From: Bryoerythrophyllum caledonicum
Lineage: Eukaryota > Streptophyta > Bryopsida > Pottiales > Pottiaceae
Direction of reading: 5' to 3'
DNA length: 64,000 nucleotides
NCBI GenBank assembly: GCA_963971425.1
Contig: OZ020521.1
Location: 8,387,519 to 8,451,518, forward strand
Below the pieces are notes generated by a model. It made no database searches. It was not told the origin of the DNA and saw nothing but the letters and a program-made list of their open reading frames with translations. Shown here in pieces: positions 1 to 12,285 of the stretch; position 1 is the first letter of the stretch, and every line of letters starts with the position of its first letter. The translations under genes and the position numbers were made by a program.

Positions 1-625
1 GGTTGCCAACCGCCACCAATGCCGCACGTGTGGCTACGGTCAAACGAGACATGGCCCTCATGCCAGCTCGTTCGTCCACAATGGCAACACCCTTGCCCTT
101 GGAGTCCTCACCGAGGAAACTCTCCTCCTCCGTGGGCTCCTCGGTGGAAGTCGAGAGTTGGGCAACCGCACTCTCCTTGAGTGCAGTGACCAACTCCACA
201 CGCTGGCGCCAATACTCCTCAACCGGGCGCAACTCTGCCTCGTGCTGCGTGGTCCACCTCCCATATGTCTGAAGTGCCTCCAGCTCCAAATGCTGGGGTA
301 AAAGCTCGAACGCGTACCAATCGTTGAACGACGGCGTCCGCTGGCGCTTCTCCTTCATCCAAGTTTGGAATCGGAGACGCCAATCGGGTAGGGAGATGCC
401 CCCAGCCCGTCCCGAGAACCTGTCTCGCACGACACGACGGTGATCGTCCTCCATGTCGTCAAACGTGCCCACACTCCAGACCCGAAGCCTACGGTCGGTA
501 TCCAACGCCGAAACAGGCTCAAAAGCCTCGTCGGTATCCGACCCTGGCCCAAAGTCTGTGGTGGAAGCACTCTCCGAGTGGTTTGGTGAAGGAGAGCGGT
601 AATACCGACTCCGGGTACTCACCAT
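1..625 (-). CDS. gag-like protein of a mobile element, 5' part, runs off window
   Basis: An uninterrupted reading frame starts at the ATG at 625-623 and stays open to the left edge, about 208 codons. It begins MVSTRSRYYRSPSPN, the short Ser/Arg-rich opening often seen in plant retroelement gag proteins. A Trp-rich middle follows, with WRLRFQTWMKEKRQR and a PSFNDWYAFEL stretch, then an acidic Glu-rich tail near EEPTEEES. No zinc knuckle is visible, but that would lie outside the window. The DNA is much richer in GC than the flank at 1-2 kb, and codon use looks real because stops are absent only in this frame. I infer an LTR-retrotransposon gag, or another element protein. A cellular gene cannot be excluded because the 3' part is missing. 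Confidence 0.5.
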   Translation of the reverse strand, partial: MVSTRSRYYRSPSPNHSESASTTDFGPGSDTDEAFEPVSALDTDRRLRVWSVGTFDDMEDDHRRVVRDRFSGRAGGISLPDWRLRFQTWMKEKRQRTPSFNDWYAFELLPQHLELEALQTYGRWTTQHEAELRPVEEYWRQRVELVTALKESAVAQLSTSTEEPTEEESFLGEDSKGKGVAIVDERAGMRAMSRLTVATRAALVAVGN

Positions 626-1871
626 AAACAAAAACCACCTCGGGATCTATCTACGGGTACTATCTAAAGGGTAAGGATACGAACGGGCAACCTGCACCTG
701 CAAAATCACCAAGCTATGTGGATCACCGGTCATCACCTCCGGCTACCACAGGTCCAACCACATCCCCCCACATAGAAAGGTCTTGCCGGCCATAAATCCG
801 ACTTCACCCCTACGGTACCCTATCACAAACTGGAACAACAAGAAATGGGGCCACCGGAAAACACCGGCAACAAGCCCGCAACACGGGGGAGGTACCGCAC
901 AAGAATCCAGAAATCAAAACCGGATCCTCTCCCCCAACAACATAAAAGCAGGAAAATGAAAGAGACAGTGCCACTGGCACACGCCTGCAGTGGATGCCTC
1001 AAAGTCGCAAAACCTGCAAATCAAAGAGAAACACTGAAAGTGTTCCCCCCTAACGTCTAAAACTAAGGGAGTAGTGGAGATTGACCGTGGTGTTTAAAAA
1101 CACTATCCATCCAATGAAATCACATACATTGGTAGATAATCACGACAAATGCCAAACTAATGCTAAAATTAGGTCAAATGGCGGAAACCCTAACTATAAG
1201 CATAAATGTCACTTACATCCGAGTGACAATGCCTTTGAAATCTACTCCCAAAGTTTAGCACTATCTTTTTTTTTTTTTTAAAAGATCACATAACATGTGA
1301 TTGTTTTTGGACGTCCCAAAAATTCGCCAAATATTTTTTTTTTTGTAAATTAAAATTTCTTTACATCATTACTCTTAGAATTTCCTTGCGAACTCAAATC
1401 CACAATCAGAATCAAAAAATATGTAAAACTCCAAAAGTTGAAATTTTAAGTGTTCATTCCAGGGACTCCCTGAAATTTCAGCACTCAAACTAACGGAATT
1501 GGGAACTTCGGCATGGTTTAGGGTCCCTAACGGAATTGCGACCCTTGTGCATATGCGTACCCGGATGAAAACTGCTCCGGATGGATGAAGTCGTGCGCAG
1601 CGGATGAAACGTCGACAATGGATGAGAAATCGTAAATTGGATGAAACTGCTGAAACTCCAGAAACTCCACAACTTCTTGCTCCACAACTTCCAATCTCCA
1701 CAACTTCTCCAAAAATCGTCCGATTTGGGCGCGGTTGGTGGCGTTGGCTCCGTCTCCACGCGCTCTATTCGCAAAATTCAAAGTACCCACAATTTTTTTC
1801 AAATCACTCAATGTCAAATTTGAAGAACTATAGCAAGAAACGTGGGAGGGTCTTTGTCAAGTGAAAGATGT
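626..1871. other. no gene; possible element leader then AT-rich spacer
   Basis: 626-1080 has balanced base composition and lies just upstream of the gag-like frame, so it may be its leader or LTR; I found no clear primer-binding site or LTR ends. 1081-1870 is AT-rich, with T runs near 1266 and 1335. Several GGATGA words lie at 1562-1640. No convincing coding region is visible. Confidence 0.4.
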
Positions 1872-2165
1872 ATGAATCACAAGTAGTCAAGCGTCTCGCA
1901 CTCCACGAAGGAAGAATCAACGAGTGCGAGTGGAACTAGAGAATGTAGTATCTTTACTAATGACAAACCATCACTAACAAGCAAGGACTCACTAATCACT
2001 CTCTAAACACACTCACAAAGCTTGACTTGACAAAGACGTCAAGTCAAGGACGTGTGCGGCGCTATACGCACACGCAAACAACCCTAAGTGGATGAAAATC
2101 ATCCACGGATGAAAACGGTGCGCCGCCGTTCGTCCCTAAACACACGTAGATTAGTAACAAACTAA
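1872..2165 (+). repeat. dispersed repeat of about 300 bp, copy 1
   Basis: Clearly similar, in the opposite orientation, to 43318-43612. Shared blocks include AGTAGTCAAGCGTC, AATCAACGAGTG, CACTCACAAAGCTT, GACGTCAAGTCAAGGACGTG and ACAACCCTAAGTGGATG. The copy contains an 11-bp hairpin, CTTGACTTGAC/GTCAAGTCAAG, around 2021-2050. No coding potential is seen. It may be part of an unclassified element. Confidence 0.65.
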
Positions 2166-2261
2166 TCTATGCTAAAATCTACGATACGGAGAGACCCTCG
2201 ACGCCACGTCCCGTGACATCACGGATTTTCTCGTTCCTTGTGAAGACCTCCGGCATAAACT

Positions 2262-2960
2262 TCTAAAGGACAGAGCCTACGAACGTGGAATCAACCCCAA
2301 TTTCCATTTTGTTGAGTGCTGTGATTTTTTATCAAATATAAGTGGAAATTCTTTTATTTCATTTTTCAAAGACGGAATCACATTTTTTGTTCATGTCACC
2401 AAAATCACAATTTTTTTTGGGAAAATTTAAATTTATTGTGATTTTTGGAAGAAAAAGTGAAGAAAATTCATACCAAATTCATCGTATGCTAGTAAAATTT
2501 GAAAATTTCACCAAGGGTGTACATTGTAGAGACAAAACTTGTGGTGTAAATGAAACTTCCGTGTTCAGCTAAAATTAAAAAATCAATTATTGGCCCAAAG
2601 TTTAAATTGTAATAACTTATCCAATTTTAAGTATTTTTCAAATTTTCAAACTGGAATGGAAACTAAACTTCATAAACCTCATTTCACTAGTTGGACTCAA
2701 AATCAAAAAATTTCATCTGAATGACTCAAATTTAGGTTTAGAGCTACAACAAGAAGTTTCTAAAATACACTACATTGAGATCCATATCACAAACTTTTTC
2801 TTCTTTTGAAATAACATGATTACCTTAATGAGGCAAGTTTCATCAGCATCTAATACTTACACATTCAATGAACTCTCCACAAAAAGAACTGGATGAAAAA
2901 TAGCCGTTTACAGCAATAACCATCCAGAAAATGTCATCCGACCATCCACTTGTTAACCCC
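2262..2960 (-). repeat. degraded TTAA-type non-autonomous element (copy G)
   Basis: Similar in inverted orientation to 18676-19357. The shared text includes the CCGTGTTCA(G/T)CTAAAATTA block near 2560 and an AATGTCATCC block near 2945. The left end, TAAACTTCTAAAGGACAGAG, is a decayed version of the family end CCCCTAAAGGACC. The right end is not clear. It is AT-rich and has no gene. Confidence 0.45.
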
Positions 2961-3105
2961 AAAGCCAAACTCTGGATGAAACACTGGATAAAACCTTAAA
3001 TGAAAATTCGGAATGAAATATTGGATGAATACGCTGGATGAACTTCTGACTAAAATATGGATGAAATTTTGGATGACAGATTGGATGAAAGTATGGATGT
3101 CGTTC
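2960..3105 (+). repeat. cluster of GGATGAA words upstream of SHOC1
   Basis: Within about 145 bp the word TGGATGA or a one-base variant recurs some eight times (for example near 2972, 3023, 3038, 3057, 3069, 3081), separated by variable spacers. Looser clusters lie at 1562-1640 and 2090-2110. It is either a degenerate simple repeat or a set of binding sites in the SHOC1 upstream region. Confidence 0.5.
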
Positions 3106-3412
3106 GGAATTCGTATTTGGCGCCTTCAATATGAACTTGCTTCTACAACATTGAAACCCTCAAGTGTTTGCCAAGTTTCAGCGGCTATGGCGTCAACGAG
3201 CGTGCTTATGACTGGCTTGCTTGTTGAAGAGTACTCTGGATTGTGCTGGTTTCGTTTGCGTTTTAAGCGAAATGCGGCGTCTCTTTTCTTTGCAGGTTCG
3301 AGGTAACGTCTGTAGTGCGGATTTGATCGGAGAAGGAAGTCCGGCGCAGATGTTTGTTAGTTGCTGTTCTCGTTCTTGAAACGTTTTTGAGCTGCGGCAT
3401 TTTACGGCAGCA

Positions 3413-6400
3413 ATGAGGATCAGTTATGGAGTCGTGCGGTATCTCAAGTGCTCTTTACCTGTGCCACGGTTTACTTACTCGGCGGATGTGTTCTTTGGCT
3501 GCGATGGAACCGAGTCTTTTGGAAAGGTGTTCGCCTTGGAGATACTTGCTAGTCTTATTCGCGCTCCCGAGATGAGAGTCGACATTGAGGAGTTTGATTG
3601 TATGTGCCCTAGCCCGATAGCGGAGAACTTTCTAGGTCAATTGCTTCCCTGTGCATTACCTCGATGCTGTGTCGCGAATTTTCCTTCTCCTGTGGAAGTG
3701 TGTGCGTGGTTAGGAGACATGGAACAGCAGTCTCCCGTCATGGTGAAGGAAATTGAAGCGTATCATGTGCAAGATCTGCCTGATGCTTGGCGGTTCAGTG
3801 AGAGTCTTTACCAGGACATTTCGCGTAGGTACTCCAGTTTTGCCAAGGAATTCGAGCGCGTCATCTTGGAATGCAGCACCGAACCGCAGGTTCGTGCTTT
3901 GAAATTTTAAGTTTCTATGTAGTAGTTGTGATTTATGTTAAATCGAAACTGCTGAAGAAGTATGCACTTGCTATTACAATTTAGTTGTGGAGCTCAGGAC
4001 TACTCAATGTACCAAGTCCACAGTCCATAGCCATTCTATAAGTCTTTTCGGATCTGAATTTGTCCGTTCGATGTACATGAGCATTTGATAAGCGCTTCTC
4101 ATCAGCATAGAAAATAGTACGGGAAAACTGCGGGAGTATGTTAGAGTCGGTATCATATAAAGTTCAGATCTGACAAACTCTGTTCTTCTTTCACTTTCTG
4201 CGATGCAGGTTGAGTATGTGATCCAAACGGAACCAGATGCCGTCCTACTTGCATGCGACGGAGAGTGCCAGGATAGGAATATTCTGCTCCAAATGCTGGT
4301 AGATGATGCCGTTTCCGACATGGAGAATGCGGAAGCTGTGCATCAGATCGCTGTCAAGAGGTTTGAACTCAAACCTTTGGATCAAGATTCGCTACTGGAG
4401 CAGCATTCTGGTCAAAGCAGGTATAGGCAACTGAAAGAGTATACGAAGAGACTTGGCATTCCGAATCTGGTTGGACAAGTTCGCGGTTCTGAAGACGAGG
4501 AGCCAGACGTTAGCGAACTGCTTGACTTTGACCCCGCAGATTTTCTGCTGGAGAAATTACGTTTCGGAGAGAAACAGTCCACGCCTCGAGCATCACATGT
4601 ACTTCGTGATTTTAGTTTGTTGGACGAGAACTCAGTTTCCACGGATATGAATACTGTCACCGAACATGCTTCGATGAAACGTTCGACGGAGGGTATGTTT
4701 GAGCTGCCAGAGATTCTGGAGAACGAAAATCTTCCAAGCATCTTAACCTTGGAGCTTGGAACATATATTAGTACCTTGATAAAGCCGAATCAGGTTGAAC
4801 TTGAGGACTTGAAATCTCGGGACTTACAAGACTTCGAGAAGTTAGTAGTTCTTCCAGAATTGACTTTAGAAACCTCTCGCTTTCATTTCCTGCAAGTACC
4901 ATCCTTCATTTCAGAACAGCAAACACGCATACCTGAAGATGTGTTCAAGGTTCTGTTTCGAGCAAAAGCCCTGCCAAGTTCTACCTCCGCCAGCGATTGG
5001 GTGTACCTAGATTGGCATTTGTCTCAGGTTGGACACTGCAACAATTATGGCTGTTTCCAACTTCAGGGAAGAGTGATGGAGAACGAGCTCCGCGTGACAC
5101 TCCAAAGAGATGTGGCCTTGGGACAAAGAATGCCTGACCGTTTGCTTCTGCGTTCCCTAATTGAAGACGCTTTGCCTTGGCCCAATGCCGAGGCAGAGTG
5201 TGGTAACAATAAGGAGGCATATCCTGCGGCTTACCTGCATGCCTCTGTATCAAACCCGGTGCTCAATCTCAGCAGTTTTGTGCACACAGCAGCGAAAGCT
5301 GCAGACAAAAATCTCTCAGATCAATCAATATTGACGCATGAACCAAGAAACAACTTTCCTTTAGGTAGAGATCAAGTTCCATTGGCAGGATCTGGTCCTA
5401 CTCCCATGGACAGCGTCCTCTTACTTATGAAACAGGCCAGGCAAGGAGATGTATCAAAAGACACGAAATCAATGCAAGCGTCTGAGAATGAAATCGACCA
5501 GCCTGAGGTAAATTTTGTAACGTTGTACCTCTCTAGATTGAAAGTTTCTGAAGTCGCGCGCTTTTTCTGGTATTTTAAAGAACAACGGATTACTACTCAG
5601 TAGATGCAGTTAAGAATTTTTGTACCAGAGTCCAATAGAGTCATTGTCTGTATAATACTTCCGTGGCTTTGAATGCGTGTGTGAAATTATTTACAGCAGC
5701 CTAGATCTTATCAAGCACAAATTTGATTTAAGGTCCGAAGTGAAGGATCTATGCTTTATCAGGGATATCTTTTGCAGGGATATCAAGGCATTGGAAACAC
5801 CAAAAACCAGTCTCATGATCAGTCCTCTGAGGATTATCAAGTCTTCGAATCAGCACCGATCGCTATGAAGATCCCCGCACCATATCCACTGTCCTCTTCA
5901 GATGTTGACGCTACTTCTAGTCACAATTTTCAATTTTCGAATCATGTCGATCAAAAATTACAAGAACCTCTTTACACTCCTCCCTGCCATTCCGAAGAGG
6001 TACATCAAATAGGGATCAAACCAGTACCTCCTGTGCAACTAGCCTACGAAAAGTTGAACCCGGGGCATTCAGAAGTGAACAACTTAATTGAATTTTCTGG
6101 TGGACAGGGACAGGAACCTCATCTCATAGTTGTTGCAAATATCTTACAGTCGAGTGGGTCTATCCTTTTGCAAAGAAGAAGTACTTACCAGAAGATTCTT
6201 GGACTCGAAAATGAGGACTTACAAGTAGTGGAAAGGGAGCTGAAACTTCCGGTGGACCTCATTCTAAATCCATCGACATGCCTGACAGTCTACACGAAAG
6301 ACAGGCTGCTGCGGTATGCGAAAAATCAAAACCTCAACCCAGAGGAGTTTTTCTCGTGCTTCATGGACATGATTATCGATTGTCACATGAAGGCCCTAAG

Positions 6401-7851
6401 TTTCTCTTTTCAGAAGTGGTTCATGGTATGATAATTTCTTACCCATTCTCTGTCAGTACCAGTCATTAATCACTGATCGAATTGCATCGCTAAAGTCGAT
6501 TTGTTTTGAGCTTTGGACTGATCCGTCCAACTCAACATGTCATAGGGCTATAGTTGTTTGCTCAGGAAAAACCAACTATCATTTGCAGATGCTGATGGAA
6601 GATGCTATCTTATCTATTGGTGTTGAGAACTAATTACTTTTATGTGTTTTACAGATATTTGAAGGAGATCTGGCATTCACTTCGACTATCATTCGAATAT
6701 TGGATAAGCTCTACATTTGTTCTGCTGCATTCCAGATGCGTGTGCAAGCATTTGTCTCTGCAAGTCCAATAACCACAGACTCTCTTGTCTTGAAGTGCAT
6801 AAAAAAGATGTGGAAGACATCGAAGAGGTCCTTCAATTCACCAATGTCCGAAGATCTGACCGACGGTGAAATTTATCTTGCAACTTTCCCATCTCTGAAT
6901 CCCTTATCTTCACACGCAATACTGTGCCTTAATGTTCCAATCGCCGAATTCATTTCATGGTCTACTGCAGAGCTAAATGGCGCTCTCCAAGACTTCAATG
7001 TACGAGCAGAGAGCTTGAATTTGTTTACAGGACAAGTTCTGTACGGAAAGTTCGAGACTTCAGCTGCACAAGGAAATTCCAGCGGATGTTCGTCGCCAGC
7101 TGCGTCAGATCCCGTTGCACCAGAGGTTGAAAGGCGTGTCCAGGATGATTTTACGTTTTACCCACCTGCATCGGATTTTACTGGTTTCGAACTTGACGAA
7201 GAACCTGATGGAGTGCCTCCAATAGAGGGACATTGCCATACCTATCTTCCTAGTTCCCCAGATCCTGGTGTACCATATGGTTCAACTGAGCAGATCACGC
7301 GCTCCTCGAATGGCGTATGCTGGCCACATGATGAAGAAGAACCAACTACAGTTGCTCATCACGTCAATGATCGTTCACTGCAGCCGGATTGCCTCAAAGA
7401 AGACTATGGTTGCCATGATCCAGATAATGTAAGTGGAATTTTACAACAGTGGATTCAAAGTCGAAAGAGCGGTGACAAGGATGTGAACCACTCAGGATCT
7501 GAGTCCGGACTCTATGGTGACGCACTTCCACTTCCAAACAATGAATCATACCGTGAGCGGCCCTTCGTGAATAGTGCTCCTTCAGTTGAATGTACAGCTT
7601 CAAATGGAGTTTACCCAACTTACAGACATGACGCCAATAGCGAACTGCGGTGGGCTCCCATGCCCAAGGCATCTGGCAAAAGACCTATTTCAGCTCTGGA
7701 ACAACATCGTGACCAAAGAGGAGTTTCCCCAGCGTTGCAATCACCGATAAAGAAATCGAAACTGGCCGTTCCATCTCAACTGGACCAATCATTAAAAATC
7801 TCAAGACAATCCTGCTACAAATTTAATGCCCCATTCGGACGCACGATTTAA
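3413..7851 (+). CDS. SHOC1: SHOC1/ZIP2-like meiotic crossover protein (XPF-like)
   Basis: Four exons, all joined in phase 0: 3413-3889, 4209-5507, 5778-6425 (an equally in-frame acceptor lies at 5763) and 6655-7851, giving about 1206 residues. The introns have GT-AG ends (for example GAG|gtaaat at 5507 and tttgcag|GGA at 5778). SHOC1 is the XPF-like scaffold that works with PTD in class I (ZMM) crossover formation in meiotic nuclei. Blocks I recognise as SHOC1 are DFEKLVVLPEL in exon 2, RRSTYQKILGLE and VVERELKLPVDL in exon 3, the exon 3/4 junction ending in IFEGDLAF, and TFPSLNPLSSHAIL in exon 4. The last two blocks form the inactive XPF-like core. The acidic catalytic motif of active XPF nucleases is not visible, as expected for this family. 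The protein looks shorter than the Arabidopsis one. The first and last exons are least certain. Confidence 0.85.
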
Positions 7852-8965
7852 GCAATTCCAATTATCCCTGGACCGGCTGCTTGAGGTAATTAAATAATTT
7901 CCAGAAATCATGAATCGCCGGGTGGTCACCAGTCCGATTCCAGGTGAGGATGTTTTGATGAATACATTTCAATTGTTTCAAAAAAAATTAAAAACTTGAT
8001 ACAGTAAAATGTCGGTGCTCATGGAGCACCACCGGCTTTTTACAAAGTGCTGCGCGTGATCAGATTGGAAGTATCCGGATAGAGTACAATCTTCAGACTT
8101 TGTGAGGGAAAACAGGTGGCGTTACGGCGTAGACTACGCAAAGAGCAGATGTGGATACGATCCATCTGAGATATCCTTCTCTTCTATTCAACATCTGCAA
8201 GGCAAATATCAAGCTTAGGAGCAAAATTAGTAGGTCAGATGTTATCTGTCCTTGGGACAATGGTCCTTGGAGAACAGCGACGCTGCTGTTTACAGCTGGG
8301 ATAGGGCGTGAATATTGGCAAACCCGGTGAGAAACGTCAGGGATGACAGAGGGAGCCGGATTAATTACAGTTTATCAACCTTTGCAGGGCATATAGGAAT
8401 ATTCTCTTGTTACTTTCCATGGGACCAGGGGCCCGTCTACTTTGAAGTGTTCAACATCGAACAAACCAACTTGGTTATCAACAGCGTAGTACATCCAACT
8501 TAGATAGGTGTGAAGAAGATCACCTGGCTGTTTCTGGTGGGATCGGAAAGGAACGTTTCAAATCATCTCGTTCTCCCTACGAAAACGGAGCGCCATCAAA
8601 TTGAAGCTCGCTAACCTGCGTTCGTTGCTACTGGATGTAATCACTGTTACCTAACTAAGCTTTACGTTCCGGGATTTGGGAATGAATTGCTGGAGTCGTG
8701 CTTCAAATGACAGAGAAACAGTTTTAATTCTGCCAAATGGCTTGGAATTGAGACTGCCTCGTGGCTCGGGAAATGCGCTGAGACTATTCAAAGTGCTTCG
8801 CCCAATGTTCACACGTACAAGTTTGCAGGCGAACTAATTAGAGAAATAAGACCACTCTCACCGGAAGTGTAGAACATATTGACAGGAGACCAACAGAGCT
8901 GTTAGAGGTGCGAAGGTGGTTTTTGGTGGTCGAGAGATTGAGCTTTCGATCGAGCGGAGGAGATC
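7852..8965 (+). other. SHOC1 to ERV1 intergenic region
   Basis: It holds the SHOC1 3' untranslated region and the ERV1 promoter and leader. Base composition is even. I see no gene, repeat or strong element; the small reading frame at 8315-8503 shows no family features. Confidence 0.5.
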
Positions 8966-10875
8966 ATGGGGGCAGGAGGCCGGCATTGGGAGTTCCTAGT
9001 TCAAAAGCTCCGGGTGTCTTCTTGTACTGGAGTGGACAAGAGTAGGATTCAAGACGCAGAGAGGGATAGACAGGAGGACGAAGAGTCCGCTGACCAGAAA
9101 CAGTTATGGGCTGGACACGTCCTGATTAAGGACGAGGGGGAGGGATCTGAAGCAGGGGGATCAGAGAGAGGTTTATTGTTGGAGGAATCCGTCAAAGTAA
9201 GTTTTCGAGTACTTGGTTATGTTGCATGTTGTACTTTCATCAGTAATCAGCCTTGGATCGCATCAGATCTCCAGTTGTACTCGATATCGTTGGTAGCTAG
9301 ATTAATTTTTGAATATAAGAGTGAGGGCTGTCAACGGTAGAGCTGTCACAAAACCATGATAGTTGTTGAATTTTCTGACGTGTTCTCGGGTGTAACAACT
9401 TATGTCAAATCCAAACTTCTTGCACAATATAGAGCGTAGTATTCCTTGCTGAGCTGAGACAGTTCTGAATGGATCTGATGAAATTAGTGTGGAGAGCCGC
9501 TTTGAGGTGCACCTTGCAGTTCTTTAGTTCTTCAATCACGAGGCCTTTGAAAGGCGATTAGAAGATAATTCGGGCACTTGTGATGACCAGTTATATTAGT
9601 TTATTGCAGAAGTTAAGTTCAATATCTGAGCAGTATTGTATGATCACATGAGGCTCTGTCCATGTCAACATGATCATGTCGTTTGACGTTTCCATGCTTC
9701 GTAGATATGTATTGGTGAAAAAGATGTATGTTGAATGTCGGTCTTGAATGTGATAATTATTGGCTTCTGTCAGGAATTGTTGTGTTGTTCTTCGATCTAG
9801 ACATTTTCATACGGATTGTATTCTAGGTTTCTGAGATGTTATGTTATGATTGTTGAATATTTGCAGGTAGATTTGGATCGAACTGTTACAAAGGAAGAAC
9901 TCGGGAGGTCCACCTGGACGTTTTTGCATACTTTGGCAGCTCAGGTGCGTCTCAATTCTCCACTCTGGTTGATACTTCTAAAGAAGTGGTCATTTCTATA
10001 TCATTTCTAGCATTTGCGTAGTAGCCTTCGAAAATAATATTTCGTGGTGTTAATGGGTCTGCCAATCTTCCAATTTTGAGAGAGTTACGAAGCGGTCATT
10101 CTTCACTTCATGTTTGGTGCACCTCGATCTAACACCATTCCTTCTTCTATGCACAGTTTCCTCAGAAGCCTACTAAGCAACAACAACGGGACGCTAAAGA
10201 GTTGGTAATCGCGATGTTCCCTTGCACAGCTATGAATGCTATGTCCTGCGTCACTTCTTCCATGTCTCACTGAAACTTGCCAGTCAACATTTTCCGTCAT
10301 GTGAGTGTCAACTGCTTTGTTTGGGGTTACATTGCAGATGGGAATAATTTCAAGATTGTACCCTTGCGCGACTTGTGCCGAGCATTTCAAGGAGGTTTTG
10401 AAGTAAGTCACTCAAAAGCGACTCTTGCCTGCCTTGTTCATCCTAGTCTTGCTCGTTGTTTGCGGTCTGCAATCAATTGGCTGTTGTGCAATAGAGATTA
10501 CATACTAATAGCCGTTCTAATTGATTGCAAGCAGATCACACCCGCCCAAAACAGGCTCCGGTATCCAGCTATCGGAATGGATGTGTCAAGTTCACAATAT
10601 TGTTAATAAAAGGTCAGTCCATTTGTCAACAGAATAAAAACATCAATTTCTTTCCCTGGCTTTTGCCGTTCAGATGTATGCTTCTGAACGAGTCTAACTT
10701 GGTACCTCCTTGTGCAATGGGAGAATGTTATACACGAGCTTCTGACCCTCTGATTTGGTGTTTCCCAATTTGCTCCAGGTTGGGGAAACCAGAATATCCC
10801 TGTGACCGAGTGGACTTCAGATGGGGAGCATTCGACTGTGACGGTGCGTGCAGCTATCATCCAGTGCGCAAATAG
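8966..10875 (+). CDS. ERV1: ERV1/ALR-type FAD-linked sulfhydryl oxidase
   Basis: Six exons: 8966-9196, 9867-9944, 10157-10204, 10338-10402, 10535-10612 and 10779-10875. All phases agree and give 198 residues, close to the usual plant size. Erv1 re-oxidises Mia40 in the mitochondrial intermembrane space and passes electrons from thiols through FAD to cytochrome c or oxygen. Diagnostic blocks are LGRSTWTFLHTLAAQ (exon 2), PTKQQQRDAKEL (exon 3), YPCATCAEHFKEVL with the redox CxxC (exon 4), EWMCQVHNIVNKR (exon 5) and YPCDRVDFRWGAFDC (exon 6). The first 77 residues are divergent, charged and poor in Cys, as in plant Erv1, where the shuttle cysteines are at the C-terminus. Here the tail reads C-DGA-C, a CX3C, instead of the CX4C I know from Arabidopsis. 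Intron 1 is about 670 bp. Confidence 0.92.
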
Positions 10876-12285
10876 GTCTGCTCATGTGGCGGGGAAAGTA
10901 TGTTTCTTTCTTTTCCCCATGGTTTGGACTAGTTAAACAGCTCATTGAATTATACCCAGTTCGATTACTTCCATTACTTGTTATGAAACAAACCATAGCT
11001 ACTCACCAATTGATTGGAGAGATTCTTGTAGAGCATGTACCGAGTAGTAAATGAGCACGAAGCGGGATTGCTTTGCACAATTCTGTAGAGAGATACAACG
11101 CCCCAACATCCGCACGCTTCAAGCCTCGTTTACATAGGCGTTTCACAGAAACTGGATCTGGTAGCGGCATGGAGTATGCCAAACCGTGCTTCTACTTACC
11201 AAAAAACATTTCTGAAGCGGTCGGCATGATGTATATCAAACTTTCAAAGAAATGGTTCCAAACTTGGGTACCTTTACTAAACCCTTGTTGTTTTTCCCCC
11301 TCTGCTTCACATAATAGAGTTATGTGTAAAGTTGCCCATAGTTTCAAAAAAATACCCTTCTCGATCTTTGCTTTCTCTACGACTCTTTCCTCACTCTCTA
11401 TAAGATCAATGGAACAGCTTGAAAGTCCTTCAACTAGAATGCTTTAATCATGTCAATGGAAGAGCTTGAAAATCTCAAGTTAGAAGTAGCTTTAACTGCC
11501 TTTGAGAAGGAAGGAGATGTTGTGTGGTACCATAAACTTAGTTGCTTGTTTCTTCAAATTTAGAATTTATCAGGGTTCATTTCAATAACAGAAAATCAGA
11601 AAAAAGGTCAAAACTCTTTACTTGACTTTGCAAAAAACTCGAATGTTCAAAAGATGCATCGCTAGGAAGGAAGGTACATCTTCATTCATTTAAGAAAAGA
11701 CCACATTTCATCAGGCCAGTAGTAGTGATCGATGGTGCATCACATAATGATCAGGGTCATTGAACACAATGAGTGAACACTTGTCCATTTCACTGAAACC
11801 ATTGTCTCTAGAATGGAGACAATGTTTTCAGTGTGAGCGAATAGTCGTTGCTTGCAGCTCAATCCCAGCTCATGACAACCAACAACTGCTCTTTCTTTCC
11901 AAGACATGAGTGGACCTTACCATGGTTGTGAAGTTTGCAAAAACATGTCAGACATTCAGATGCAGCGACCAAAACAACTGCATAAGAACCTCCATCGTGT
12001 CTCAATTCTCAGAGTTTTCATTCTTGGGAAAGCATTCAAGACAGCCAGCGTCATCGCAAAGTAGTTGCATCCAAGATATGGGTAGAGTTTCCTTAGCTTA
12101 GATCAGCTGTTCTACTGCTTGTGAAAGTTGCAAGGACATGTCAAATGATCAACAACATGTAAAAAACAAGGAAAGCCCAAAAAGCTTCAATTCATTCTGG
12201 AGCGTGGAAATCACAAATTGCACCCCGAGCTCTAGAATGGTATAAACAAACCTACATAGAGTTGCAGAGAGATATGCACAAGACG
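10876..12285. other. intergenic region between convergent ERV1 and CYP74
   Basis: It contains the 3' ends of both neighbours. Short reading frames at 11073-11447 and 11910-12101 show no family features or splice support. No repeat was noticed. Confidence 0.45.

Noticed and set aside
11073..11447. Possible 124-codon gene after ERV1
   Set aside because: No recognisable family, no splice context, and an amino-acid mix typical of random sequence; it probably lies in the ERV1 3' flank.
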